A stretch of 64,000 nt of DNA from Calothrix membranacea FACHB-236 (GCF_014696315.1 NZ_JACJPX010000005.1:124001-188000), one strand, 5' to 3'. Shown: positions 16,718-26,702, numbered from the stretch's first letter. The notes: generated by a model not told the origin, from the sequence alone. Numbers and translations: made by a program.

Positions 16718-19700
16718 TTACCAAGGGTTGCCAATAAGTGTAAAAGCTGACCAGTAATATGGATGGCGTAATTCTTGGTTACCGAGTTCGGCAAGGATGG
16801 GTGGTAGAGTGACATTCACATTAGAAGTTTTGAGTTTCCCGTCTTGCAAGCGGACTTTACCTTTAATCATGGCGATTTGCGCTTGGCGGAGTGCTTCGGC
16901 TTTGATGGGGGCTTTTTTTAATTGTTCGTAGAATTCACTCATCAATCCCAAAGTCCCTTCGTCAGACACGTACCACAAACTCGCTAGTGCTGTCCTCACA
17001 CCAGCTTGTACTGCAAAACCTGCAAAGCCTAACTCGGCCTCTTTATCTCCGATCGCAGTCCGACAGGAACTTAAAACCACTAGCTGCACTGGGGGATTGT
17101 TCCAACCCAGTTTTCGCAGCTGATCCATTTTCAATTGGCTATCCCACATCTGAATGTAAGAATTACCGCGATCGCCTGGTTCAAATTCCGCGTGAGTAGC
17201 TAGGTGAATAATGCCGAAGGGTTTTTGCTGACGTTGCTTTTGCAGATTTGTCAAAGTAAAGCTTTCGTTTAAAAAGAAATTACCTTGCCATAACCGGGAA
17301 GTAATAGTTACCAATTCTGTGGGAACTGCTGGTAAAGGATTTTGGTTGCGGAATTCCGATGCACCCATACCTAAAACTTCCGCTTTTTTGATGTCCACAA
17401 ATTTGGTGTCAGTCAGGCTGAGACTGGGCATTAAACCGACGCTATAGCTTTCTACCAAATACTTTTGTCCATCATAAAGAGCCGCAACAGGAAGCGATCG
17501 CAATCCCGCATCCATGATGAATGCAATATTATTAACCTTGCGTGCTTGCAGTTCAGGTTCTAAGGGTGTAATCAGCCATTCATACAATTTTTTAGCTGGA
17601 TCTTTATAGCTGTTATTCCGTGCACTCTTGGTAATATCCTTAATAAAGGTTTGGGCTGTACCTATAACTTGCGATCGCGTCACAGGTAATACCTTACGAA
17701 TTGGTAAACCTTGGGCAGTCACTATTAGCAATTCCAAGCGATCGTTTGGCGATGGTTGAATTTTTGCTTTGTTCTGCTTGAGTGTAATCGCAGGTGAAAC
17801 GCTCGTAGGGATGAAATTGACATAAATTAGTGCAGGTTGAATACCTGTGGCATCACTAATTTGTTGCAGAATATTACGGGCTGTGTTGGGGGCTTCAAGA
17901 TTAGGTTTAGCTTCTTCTCCTAAGTATTCTTTATACTCAGTAGTGTATTCTTGCTCAATATTGGCTACAGCAGTATCAAGTACAACTTCCGGTGCGGAAT
18001 TAATAGTTACTGGTATTTGTGTAGAGGGCGGTTTCTTCAGAACCTCTGGATTGGGCGTATCAATTGGAACTGTTGGTGTAGTTGGAACTTCAGAAGCAGC
18101 ATTATTAGTCAAACTGAAGTTGGCGGGTGTAAGTGCGCCACTGTTAGCTGTAACTGTGTAATTACCTTCAACTGTATTGGCTGTGACTGGGATACTCACA
18201 TTACCACTGCTATTAGTCGTGAGGCTGGTATTACCTGTGAAATTAGCAGTTGCGCCAGTTGTAGGTGCATTGAAGGTAACTGTAGCGTTAGCGATCGCAT
18301 TCCCGTATTGGTCTTGAACTCTTGCTTGTAAGGGATTAGTAAATGCAGTGTTGACAACAGTACTTTGCAGTGTGCCACCTGTGGCGATTATGGAGAAGGC
18401 AACATCAGGATTATTAATCAAACTAAAGTTCGCTGGTGTGAGTGCGCCGCTATTTGCTGTAACTGCGTAGCCACCTGCAACAGTGTTGGCTATGACTGGG
18501 ATGCTGACATTCCCAGCGCTATCAGTAGTCAGGGTTGTATTTCCTGTGAAACCAGCAGTTGCGCCTGATGTAGGTGCATTGAAGGTAACTGTAGCGTTAG
18601 CGATCGCATTCCCGTATTGGTCTTGAACTCTTGCTTGCAGCGGATTAGTAAATGCAGTATTAACAACTGTAGTTTGCGGTGTTCCACCTGTGGCGATGAT
18701 GGAGAAGGCAACATCAGGATTATTAATCAAACTAAAGTTCGCTGGTGTGAGTGCGCCGCTACTGGCTGTCACTGCGTAGTTACCTGCAACAGTGTTAGCT
18801 GTAACTGGAATGCTGACATTCCCAGCACTATCAGTTGTCAGGGTTGTATTTCCAGTGAAACCAGCAGTTGCACCTGATGTCGGTGCATTGAAGGTTACAG
18901 TAGCGTTAGCGATCGCATTTCCGTATTGGTCTTGTACTTTGGCTTGTAGCGGATTAGTAAATGCCGTGTTGACAACAGTACTTTGCGGTGTGCCACCTGT
19001 GGCGATTATGGAGAAGGCAACATCAGGATTATTAATCAAACTAAAGTTCGCTGGTGTGAGTGCGCCGCTACTGGCTGTCACTGCGTAGCCACCTGCAATA
19101 GTGTTGGCTGTGACTGGAATGCTGACATTCCCAGCACTATCAGTTGTCAGGGTTGTATTACCTGTGAAATTAGCAGTTGCGCCTGATGTCGGCGCGTTGA
19201 ATGTAACTATGGCGTTAGCGATCGCATTCCCGTATTGGTCTTGTACTTTGGCTTGTAGCGGATTAGTAAATGCCGTATTGACGATAGTACTTTGCGGTGT
19301 TCCACCTGTAGCGATAATCGCCGCAGCCACATCTGGGTTATTAATTAAACTGAAACTTGCAGGTGTGAGTGCGCCACTATTTGCCGTGATATTGTAGCTA
19401 CCTGCAACAGTGTTGGCTGTAACTGGGATGCTGACATTCCCACTGCTATCAGTCGTCAGGCTGGTATTACCTGTGAAATTAGCAGTTGCGCCTGATGTCG
19501 GCGCGTTGAATGTAACTATGGCGTTAGCGATCGCATTACCATATTGGTCTTGAACTCTTGCTTGTAGTGGATTAGTAAATCCAGTGTTGACGATAGTATT
19601 TTGCGGTGTTCCACCTGTAGCGATAATCGCTGCTGCAATATCTGGGTTATTAATTAAACTGAAATTAGCAGGTGTTAGTGTGCCACTATTGGCTGTCACT

Positions 19701-22700
19701 GCATAGCTACCTGCAACAGTGTTGGCTGTAACTGGGATACTCACATTACCAGTGCTATCGGTGATGAGAGTTGTATTTCCAGTAAAGTTGGCAGATGCAC
19801 CAGTTGTAGGGGCTGTAAAATTAACTGTGATTCCCGGAATGGGTAGATTAAAGCCATTTTCTGTAACCGTTGCCTGTAAAGGGGTAGAAAAAGGATTGTT
19901 AGCGATCGCGCTTTGTCCAGATCCAGCAGTAGCGGTGAGAGTATAACCGACCAATTCAAATGCACCGATATCTGGTGTTGTGTCTTGAGGTCGGCTAATA
20001 CCACGTTGATCTGTGGTGATGTTAGTATCAGAAATTCCCGCATTGATTGCAGGACTACCTGTTAGCAGGGCGAATGTCTGCGTAGAACCTCCATAGTTTC
20101 CCAAAACAGAGAGTAGAGGATTAATTGGGATAGCGGTTGTACCCACCTGATTACCGCTTACGCCGTTGCTGATACCTGTTGTACCAGTACCGTCACCAAT
20201 GAGGTTGTTGCTACTACTCCCAAGCAGAACCCCGGAAACATCAGGATTTTGGGAACTAGTGTTACCTGCAACAATAGTGTTCTTCAGCGTTGTCGGCGCA
20301 CGAGATTCGCTCAAGATACCACCACCGTCGGTTGCCGAATTACCGCTGAGGGTACTGTTATTGACATTTAGTGTGTCAAGGGAGTTGTAAATGCCGCCAC
20401 CATTGCCGTTAATCGCTGCATTGCTAGCAAAGGTGCTGTTGTTGACATTCAACGAGACACCAATGTTGTTGTAAATACCTCCACCATCGATTGCTGAATT
20501 AGCATTAAAGGTGCTGTTGTTGACAGTTAGCACATTTATAAAGACACCCTCGTTGTAAATGCCGCCACCACGGCCGTTACTAGCTAAATTACCGCTGAAG
20601 GTACTGTTATTGACATTTCCTGTAGTATCGTTGTTGTAAATACCGCCACCATTGCCGCTGGTCGCCGAATTGCTAATGAAGTTGCTGTTGTTGAAATCCA
20701 ACCTGCCTCCATTAATGCCATCGTCGTAAATACCTCCACCTTCAATTGCTGAATTACCGATGAAGGTGCTGTTGTTGACATTCAACCCGCTTTGATTGTC
20801 ACTGATGTTGTAAATACCGCCACCGAGGCCGTCACTAGCTAAATTACCGCTAAAAGTACTGTTATTGACATTCAGTGTGCTGTATGAGCTGTAAATGCCG
20901 CCACCATTGCCGTCGGTTGCCGAATTGCTATTTAAGGTGCTGTTGTTGACATTCAGTGTGCCATATTCGCTGTATATAGCGCCGCCATTGCCACCACCTT
21001 CTATGTTAAATTCTGTCGAATTATCAGTAAAGGTAACATTGTTGACATTGAGCGTGCCAGAACTAGAACTGAAATAAGCAATACCACCACCATCAAGGCC
21101 AAAACCTCTACCGTTAATAATTGCCAAGTTATTAATGGTGACGGTACCTTGACTGAAAATACCAAATACTTGGTTAATATTATTACCATCAAATATGGTA
21201 TTACTTGCCCCAGCACCATTTAATGTCAACGTTTTTTCAAAAATGTTGACTGTGTTGCCTGTGTAAGTGCCTGCACCTAAGTTAATGATGCTATTTCCTG
21301 CTACTGTACCAATTGCGTCAATTGCATTTTGAATTGAATCAGTTGATGCATTCGTCTCCGGGTTCACCTGATTGAGATTAAACGTCAAGTTGCCCGTACT
21401 AGATAAATTGATGTTTATTAAATAATTGGGATTTAAAAATTGCCTACTCGTCAGCGTTAGAGATGCAGTCCCACCTCCAGTTTGATTAATCCCATCCGTT
21501 AGCGTAATATCACCATTACCCCCTGTACCACTGGAAGTTGTGATGGTGACATCTGTGCCATTATCTAAGGCAGTTGCAATAGTTAACGGATCAATATCAC
21601 TATTATTGGCTGGGTCAAACAGTCCCCCTGATGGTGTTCCACTACCACCACTCACAATATTGATATCGGTTGGATCTAGTAACCAAGTACCGGGTTGTCC
21701 TTTAGCAGCACTAGCATCGACTTTGCTACCAGTAACATCCAGGGAAAGTTTTCCTGATGTTTCAACTAAGCCGCCATTACCTGCGATCGCTCCACCTCTG
21801 GCTGTAATATTGCCAAAAAAGCGGGTAGTATCATCAGCCCAAACAATTACCTTACCGCCGTTACCATTGCCCAAAGCATCAGCCGCGATCGCAGAATCAC
21901 TACTAATATATGTATGGCTGGCATTAGGGACAGTGCCTTTACCTTGGTAATCTCCACCTATTAAGACCGTACCGCCATTACTACCAGAGGCATTGATATT
22001 GGCATTTAATAGGGCAATGCGATCGCCTAAAATATTAATTTGCCCTGTATTATTAGATACGTTATTTACAGCCTCTGGGGAGTTACTCACAGATACTTTG
22101 CCGCTGACAATAGTTGTACCAACATCTGTAGGAATCGCTGTATTTGTACTAATTAGCTTCACCACACCATTTTCTACAGTCACACCCGTAACTTTTTTGA
22201 CGTTTCCCCCAGTTAATAGTGATGGTAGCGATCGCGGCGAAAATGGTTGTGGGTTAATCTGGTTTTTCGTTTCTACAGGTAAATCTAGACTGAATAAACT
22301 ATTGCTTGCAGTTACCCGCACAATTTTCTCGGCGGGGACTGCCATAATTGTGACATTACCATTAGGTGCGGTAAGGGTTCCTGTATTTAGCACCATCCCG
22401 CCAAGTAACATTAAGCTTTGTGCTTCACCCACAGCCAAATTTCCAGCGTTGAAGATACTTCCTCCCTGGCTGCTGGTAAAGGCAAATTCTGTAGGATTAC
22501 CAATTAAATTAGCGTAATTATTGGCACCAATCGCATTAAACCATTGGTTATTACCAAACCCAATCCCATTTGCAGTTGTGGCTGTAAACGCCGCCGGGAC
22601 ATTTAAACTGGCGCTAGAACCAAATATAATCCCCGCAGGGTTGATTAAATATAAGTTAGAATTGCCACCTGTAACTTGAATTAGTCCGTTAATTAATGAA

Positions 22701-23029
22701 GCATTGTTACCTGTGACACGCCCTAAAATATTTTGAATTGATGGTTGCGAAAGAAAGTTAGCTGTTTGATTGGCATCTAGCCCAAATTGAGAGAAACTGT
22801 GAAATAGATTAGTGCGATCGCTACTCAAACTACCACCGCTAATATCAATCTTATTGCCTTCAGTAGTAATCACAGTTCCAGTCCCATCATTAGCTGGAGT
22901 GATTGATTGGGCTTTGACAAGTGGAGAAAATAGCCCAAAAATCATTGCTAAAGTTGCTAGCGGACTGATGGAACTAGCAAATATGGATTTAACCCTGATG
23001 GCAACAAAAATTATCAGCATCTTCATCAT
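16718..23029 (-). CDS. TpsA exoprotein: TPS domain, beta-helix, Ig-like repeats and C-terminal CHAT protease
   Basis: A 2,103-residue secreted multidomain protein. In order it has: a signal peptide ending VKAQS (about residue 41); a filamentous-haemagglutinin TPS domain (about 42-270) with SLINGLIQV and NLYLINPAGIIFG; FHA-type linker; and a right-handed beta-helix of GGGIYN/LNVNNSTF units (about 600-960). A choice-of-anchor-Q-like segment ending PDIGAFELVG comes next. Then come six Big/invasin-like Ig repeats of about 103 residues (five nearly identical) and a CHAT domain (about 1765-2103). The CHAT His (IHLATHAEF, about residue 1946) and Cys (VVLSSCRTAIGD, about 1989) of the catalytic dyad are both present, so the peptidase is probably active. 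Paired with the TpsB transporter downstream. Substrate unknown; surface processing or self-cleavage is possible. Confidence 0.9.
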   Translation of the reverse strand: MMKMLIIFVAIRVKSIFASSISPLATLAMIFGLFSPLVKAQSITPANDGTGTVITTEGNKIDISGGSLSSDRTNLFHSFSQFGLDANQTANFLSQPSIQNILGRVTGNNASLINGLIQVTGGNSNLYLINPAGIIFGSSASLNVPAAFTATTANGIGFGNNQWFNAIGANNYANLIGNPTEFAFTSSQGGSIFNAGNLAVGEAQSLMLLGGMVLNTGTLTAPNGNVTIMAVPAEKIVRVTASNSLFSLDLPVETKNQINPQPFSPRSLPSLLTGGNVKKVTGVTVENGVVKLISTNTAIPTDVGTTIVSGKVSVSNSPEAVNNVSNNTGQINILGDRIALLNANINASGSNGGTVLIGGDYQGKGTVPNASHTYISSDSAIAADALGNGNGGKVIVWADDTTRFFGNITARGGAIAGNGGLVETSGKLSLDVTGSKVDASAAKGQPGTWLLDPTDINIVSGGSGTPSGGLFDPANNSDIDPLTIATALDNGTDVTITTSSGTGGNGDITLTDGINQTGGGTASLTLTSRQFLNPNYLININLSSTGNLTFNLNQVNPETNASTDSIQNAIDAIGTVAGNSIINLGAGTYTGNTVNIFEKTLTLNGAGASNTIFDGNNINQVFGIFSQGTVTINNLAIINGRGFGLDGGGIAYFSSSSGTLNVNNVTFTDNSTEFNIEGGGNGGAIYSEYGTLNVNNSTLNSNSATDGNGGGIYSSYSTLNVNNSTFSGNLASDGLGGGIYNISDNQSGLNVNNSTFIGNSAIEGGGIYDDGINGGRLDFNNSNFISNSATSGNGGGIYNNDTTGNVNNSTFSGNLASNGRGGGIYNEGVFINVLTVNNSTFNANSAIDGGGIYNNIGVSLNVNNSTFASNAAINGNGGGIYNSLDTLNVNNSTLSGNSATDGGGILSESRAPTTLKNTIVAGNTSSQNPDVSGVLLGSSSNNLIGDGTGTTGISNGVSGNQVGTTAIPINPLLSVLGNYGGSTQTFALLTGSPAINAGISDTNITTDQRGISRPQDTTPDIGAFELVGYTLTATAGSGQSAIANNPFSTPLQATVTENGFNLPIPGITVNFTAPTTGASANFTGNTTLITDSTGNVSIPVTANTVAGSYAVTANSGTLTPANFSLINNPDIAAAIIATGGTPQNTIVNTGFTNPLQARVQDQYGNAIANAIVTFNAPTSGATANFTGNTSLTTDSSGNVSIPVTANTVAGSYNITANSGALTPASFSLINNPDVAAAIIATGGTPQSTIVNTAFTNPLQAKVQDQYGNAIANAIVTFNAPTSGATANFTGNTTLTTDSAGNVSIPVTANTIAGGYAVTASSGALTPANFSLINNPDVAFSIIATGGTPQSTVVNTAFTNPLQAKVQDQYGNAIANATVTFNAPTSGATAGFTGNTTLTTDSAGNVSIPVTANTVAGNYAVTASSGALTPANFSLINNPDVAFSIIATGGTPQTTVVNTAFTNPLQARVQDQYGNAIANATVTFNAPTSGATAGFTGNTTLTTDSAGNVSIPVIANTVAGGYAVTANSGALTPANFSLINNPDVAFSIIATGGTLQSTVVNTAFTNPLQARVQDQYGNAIANATVTFNAPTTGATANFTGNTSLTTNSSGNVSIPVTANTVEGNYTVTANSGALTPANFSLTNNAASEVPTTPTVPIDTPNPEVLKKPPSTQIPVTINSAPEVVLDTAVANIEQEYTTEYKEYLGEEAKPNLEAPNTARNILQQISDATGIQPALIYVNFIPTSVSPAITLKQNKAKIQPSPNDRLELLIVTAQGLPIRKVLPVTRSQVIGTAQTFIKDITKSARNNSYKDPAKKLYEWLITPLEPELQARKVNNIAFIMDAGLRSLPVAALYDGQKYLVESYSVGLMPSLSLTDTKFVDIKKAEVLGMGASEFRNQNPLPAVPTELVTITSRLWQGNFFLNESFTLTNLQKQRQQKPFGIIHLATHAEFEPGDRGNSYIQMWDSQLKMDQLRKLGWNNPPVQLVVLSSCRTAIGDKEAELGFAGFAVQAGVRTALASLWYVSDEGTLGLMSEFYEQLKKAPIKAEALRQAQIAMIKGKVRLQDGKLKTSNVNVTLPPILAELGNQELRHPYYWSAFTLIGNPW
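18099..19643 (-). repeat. Five tandem 309-bp repeats inside the TpsA gene
   Basis: The HIP1 octamer recurs at 18291, 18600, 18909, 19218 and 19527, always 309 bp apart, and the flanking sequence is nearly the same each time. The units encode 103-residue Ig-like repeats starting IIATGGTPQ. The high DNA identity suggests recent duplication or gene conversion and makes copy number liable to change. Confidence 0.9.
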
Positions 23030-23278
23030 TAAATTTACCTGAAATAGCGAGTAGGAGAAAAATTATTATGTAAAAAAAGCAGCCTAACATGACAATAAAT
23101 ATCGCCAAATATAGTGAAATGTACTTAAAAACTAGTATTTGACAATTTTTAAACTCTCAGTATATGCTGTTTTTTCTATTACAGCCACTATGAAAAATAT
23201 GTAATATTACTTAATAAAAAGTATTATTATTTTTATCCTTTATAGAAAATTGCAATTAAATAAACGCTACTAAACCAG

Positions 23279-23307
23279 ATCCCCGACTTTTTCAAAAAGT
23301 CGGGGAT
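23279..23307. terminator. Perfect 14-bp palindrome, possible dhaL terminator
   Basis: ATCCCCGACTTTTT and AAAAAGTCGGGGAT around a single C. It sits in the 456-bp spacer between the TpsA start and the dhaL stop. The GTCGGGGAT core is a frequent cyanobacterial interspersed palindrome. On the minus strand it could end dhaL transcription, though it lies 180 bp past the stop. The rest of the spacer shows nothing coding. Confidence 0.55.
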
Positions 23308-23485
23308 TTAAATCTCGCTTAAGTCAGTAACATTCAGCGATAAAATGATTGATTTAGTATTCTGGATGTTGATGAATATAAATTAGGAACCTTCCAATTC
23401 AAAAAATATTCCCAAAGCGATTGTTCACTGAACCGTCAACAGTCAACAACTTGAACGGAATAATTTATTTTTTGGAGTTCCCTGA

Positions 23486-24115
23486 TCAACTTTGCACTAC
23501 TGTTAACAAACATTTCAACATTAAATAAGCAGAAGTTGCGCCCGGATCTTGATGTCCAATACTTCGCTCTCCCAAATAGCTAGCTCGTCCCTTTTTCGCT
23601 AACATCGGCGTTGTCGCCTGTAAACCTTGTTCTGCATCTGCTACTGCTTGCTGCAATGCTGTTACAGTATCGCCACCTTCACCTACAACTTGTGCAAAAG
23701 CCGTCACTGTGGGAGATAGAACATCTACCATTGTCTTGTCTCCCAGTTGAGCTTTACCACGCTGAAGCACACCATCTAAACCAGCCTGAAGTAATCCCAA
23801 CAAATCCTGTTCATTCAGTTCTTGCTTATGAGCTACAACCGTACTAGCACGTAAAAACCAAGTTCCATAAAGCGGGCCACTTGCACCCCCAACACTAGAA
23901 ATTAAGGTCATGCTGACTGCTTTTAAAATGCTACCAATATCTTTATCGGCGACCGTTGGTAATTGACTAACTACCTTTTTAAACCCGCGATCCATATTAA
24001 TACCGTGGTCAGCATCACCAATTGCTGCATCTAATTCGGTTAAATATGCTTTATTTTGCTCTATTTCACTGGCGAATGCCTGCAACCATTGCAAAATCTG
24101 CTCTTTGCTTACCAT
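23486..24115 (-). CDS. dhaL: Dihydroxyacetone kinase subunit DhaL
   Basis: The nucleotide-binding subunit of the two-part dihydroxyacetone kinase. Family landmarks are LDAAIGDADHGINMDRGF (Asp residues that bind Mg2+-ADP/ATP at 30-37), SVGGASGPLYGTWFLRAS and GRASYLGERSIGHQDPGATSA near the C-terminus. At 209 residues it is a complete stand-alone DhaL. DhaK, which binds the substrate covalently, is not beside it or elsewhere in this window, so it must act with a partner encoded elsewhere. Cytoplasmic. Its upstream neighbour is divergent. Confidence 0.92.
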   Translation of the reverse strand: MVSKEQILQWLQAFASEIEQNKAYLTELDAAIGDADHGINMDRGFKKVVSQLPTVADKDIGSILKAVSMTLISSVGGASGPLYGTWFLRASTVVAHKQELNEQDLLGLLQAGLDGVLQRGKAQLGDKTMVDVLSPTVTAFAQVVGEGGDTVTALQQAVADAEQGLQATTPMLAKKGRASYLGERSIGHQDPGATSAYLMLKCLLTVVQS

Positions 24116-24390
24116 CTGTAATTTTTGAAACCTAGATTTGCTAATATTTGGCCAAGCTAGCGTATTATTCTATCCGAATTTTTACGGCTAAGTGTGTTTG
24201 GCAGATGTAACAGTAAGAAGTACTGAGCTAATCCTACCTATGAAAGGAGTGGATTTTGTAGGTTTATGGCATGAGAAAAAATACTTATGCTCCATGAATA
24301 ACCTAAGTCGGTGGGTGTAGTTGATTCCCATCTGGAATTAGTGTATTTTCCTGCCGACCTTCTGTAAATTAGCCAAGGGAATATACGTTT

Positions 24391-26391
24391 ATGATTCTTC
24401 CTCGGTCTTTAGTCTTAAAAATACTTCCTTTGTTATTTTTAATTGCTTTATTCACTACAAATTGCGTTGACCATAGCAAAAATAGTGAAAATCAGATTGC
24501 TGCCTTTGGTGCTGCGATCGCCAAACCAAAAGAGAATATTATCTATCCAGAAAATGCAGGTATCATCAATGTTACTTCTCCTGAATATGGAGCTATACCT
24601 AATGATAGTCAGGATGATACAGAGGCTATCCAAAAAGCATTGAGTAAGTTTCCTAATGCTAGGAAAACTATCTATTTACCCAATGGCGTGTATAACATCT
24701 CTGATTGCTTACATTGGCCTAAAGGTATTCGTTCTCGCTCTGACTACAAGCGAACTGTACTACAAGGACAAAGTAAAGAAGGAGTGATTATTCAACTTCA
24801 AGATGCTGCACCCAAATTTCAAAATACTCAGCAACCTCGACCAGTAATTTCTACAGGTTTTGATCCAGATTTAAATTCTGAATCTGCAGATTTTAAGGCT
24901 AGTAAAGTAGCTCAACGTTTTGGTAATTCGGTGCGGAACCTCACTATTAATATAGGAAAGAACAATCCAGGTGCAGAAGGACTAAATTTTGTTGCTAATA
25001 ATCAAGGAGCAGTACGTAGCGTTAAAATTATTTCTGCTGATGGACAAGGGACAACAGGTCTAGCACTAACTCATGGTGAAGTCGGCCCCCTATTAATTGA
25101 AGATGTGGAAATTGTGGGATTCGATAACGGAATCCTCACAAATAGCGGTATTAACGGTATTTCGTTGCAGAATATTACAGTTCGCAATCAAAAAATAGTT
25201 GGTATATTCAATGGCGGCCAACCAATGAGCCTAGAAGGGTTCACTAGTTTTAATTCAGTTCCAGCAATTATTAACGGCAAAAATCCCAATAAAGGTAACG
25301 ATCCAGGAAGTACCTTAACGCTGGTGAATGCCAAGATTGTCGGTCGAGGTCAAGCCAAAAATGTCTCTGCAATTAGTTCTGCTGGGTTTATTTATGCCAG
25401 AAATATAGTATCTTCTGGTTACAAAAACTTGCTTTCCAGTAATGCGCGCAAGGCTAAAAAGACCATTAGCAAGAGCGAAATTGATGAATTTACTTCACAC
25501 CCAATCGTTTCCGTTTTTCCATCACCAGCGAGATCATTAAAACTGCAAATTAAGCAATTTCCTAAGCTAGCTTGGGACGATCCAAAAACTTGGGTTAGTG
25601 TTGAGAAATTTGGTGCAATACCCAAAGATGACAAAGATGATACAGCCGCTTTTCAGGCTGCAATAGATTCCGGTGCCAACACAGTGTTAGTGCCAAGCAC
25701 TGGCAAATTTATTATTAATGGTTCTCTCAAACTTAGAGGCAAAGTACAAAGATTTGTAGGAACTGAAGGCTCGATTAATGGTAATGGAGAGATAGTTGCA
25801 GAAAATGGCAGTCAACCAACCTTAATAATTGAGAATTTTTTTGTAGGATATAATTCAAAATTGAAATGGAAAACAGTTGCTAGTCGCACTGTTGTTTACC
25901 GTGGTATCACTCACCTAAATCTCGAAAGCGAAGGCTCTGGAGACCTTTTCATTGATGATACTGTCATAGATAAACTGATATTCAACAATTCTGCTCAACA
26001 CATTTGGGTACGCCAGTTGAATCCTGAAGGAGGTGCGGAAACTAATATAGTCAATAGTGGCGCTAAACTTTGGATTTTAGGATTTAAAACAGAACGTGGT
26101 CAAACAAAAATCGAAACTACCAATGGGGGTGTAACTGAACTTCTTGGTGGTTTAATTTATGCTTCTGGTAAACAAAACCCAAAAGATCCAATTTTTCGCA
26201 TTGTTAATGCTTCAGGCAGTTTCGTGGGGATTGCGGAAGCATATTTTGATAAAGATACGTATCAAATTTGGGTTGAAGAAACAAGGGGTAATACTACCAA
26301 AACCCTAATGAGATCCAAACTTCCAGGTAGATATACAGCTAACGGAGTAGTGATGTTAATGTATACAGGTTTTGACAAGCCACCAAAATAA
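24391..26391 (+). CDS. Lipoprotein with two pectate-lyase-3 type beta-helix domains
   Basis: A 666-residue exported protein. Residues 1-25 form a lipoprotein signal with lipobox FTTNC (Cys about 25). Two copies of the pectate_lyase_3/GH28-like opening follow: SPEYGAIPNDSQDDTEAIQ (about 63) and VEKFGAIPKDDKDDTAAFQ (about 408). Each heads a region of turns typical of a right-handed parallel beta-helix. Such proteins bind or cleave polysaccharides. No catalytic residues can be assigned with confidence. It sits alone on its strand, preceded by a 275-bp spacer and followed by repeat DNA and a small gene remnant. A role in modifying the cell's own sheath or exopolysaccharide is plausible but inferred. 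Confidence 0.8.
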   Translation: MILPRSLVLKILPLLFLIALFTTNCVDHSKNSENQIAAFGAAIAKPKENIIYPENAGIINVTSPEYGAIPNDSQDDTEAIQKALSKFPNARKTIYLPNGVYNISDCLHWPKGIRSRSDYKRTVLQGQSKEGVIIQLQDAAPKFQNTQQPRPVISTGFDPDLNSESADFKASKVAQRFGNSVRNLTINIGKNNPGAEGLNFVANNQGAVRSVKIISADGQGTTGLALTHGEVGPLLIEDVEIVGFDNGILTNSGINGISLQNITVRNQKIVGIFNGGQPMSLEGFTSFNSVPAIINGKNPNKGNDPGSTLTLVNAKIVGRGQAKNVSAISSAGFIYARNIVSSGYKNLLSSNARKAKKTISKSEIDEFTSHPIVSVFPSPARSLKLQIKQFPKLAWDDPKTWVSVEKFGAIPKDDKDDTAAFQAAIDSGANTVLVPSTGKFIINGSLKLRGKVQRFVGTEGSINGNGEIVAENGSQPTLIIENFFVGYNSKLKWKTVASRTVVYRGITHLNLESEGSGDLFIDDTVIDKLIFNNSAQHIWVRQLNPEGGAETNIVNSGAKLWILGFKTERGQTKIETTNGGVTELLGGLIYASGKQNPKDPIFRIVNASGSFVGIAEAYFDKDTYQIWVEETRGNTTKTLMRSKLPGRYTANGVVMLMYTGFDKPPK

Positions 26392-26400
26392 TTATCAGAG

Positions 26401-26443
26401 TAGGGGGAGATGAGGGGGATAAGGGAGATGAGGAAGTAGGGGA
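26401..26443. repeat. Purine-rich GGGAGATGAG short repeats
   Basis: Imperfect GGGGAGATGAG / GGGATAAG units directly after the beta-helix lipoprotein gene, the same class as the runs near 12.4 and 14.8 kb. It abuts the open frame described next. Confidence 0.7.
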
Positions 26444-26572
26444 AAAAAACTAGAAGCGCAAAATAAGGAACGTGGATTTAATAATATCCAAATTTTAGGA
26501 CAGTGGTTTGGCAATACCAAAGCCTTAAAGGAAAGAGATTATGTAAGTTATTTAATTCACAATCCTAAGTAA
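26432..26572 (+). pseudogene. Possible C-terminal remnant of a lost gene
   Basis: An open frame without a start codon, ending in TAA at 26570-26572. Its translation from about 26447 (KLEAQNKERGFNNIQILG onward, then QWFGNTKALKERDYVSYL) looks like real protein rather than spacer. It begins inside the purine-rich repeat, as if the repeat had replaced the upstream part. About 45 codons; parent family not recognised. It could also be chance. Confidence 0.35.
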
Positions 26573-26702
26573 ATCGGTGGAAATCAACCCAAAAATGTTA
26601 CGAAACGTAAATAGGCTTGAAACCCTTACCAATGACCAATAACTAATGACTAATGACAGCCCTTACCAGCTATCTTTAATTGCAACGCTCTACTTAATAC
26701 TT

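Noticed and set aside
17847-22517. Many plus-strand frames opposite the TpsA gene
   Set aside because: They are open only because the minus-strand repeats lack stops; their products repeat with the same 309-bp period as the real gene.
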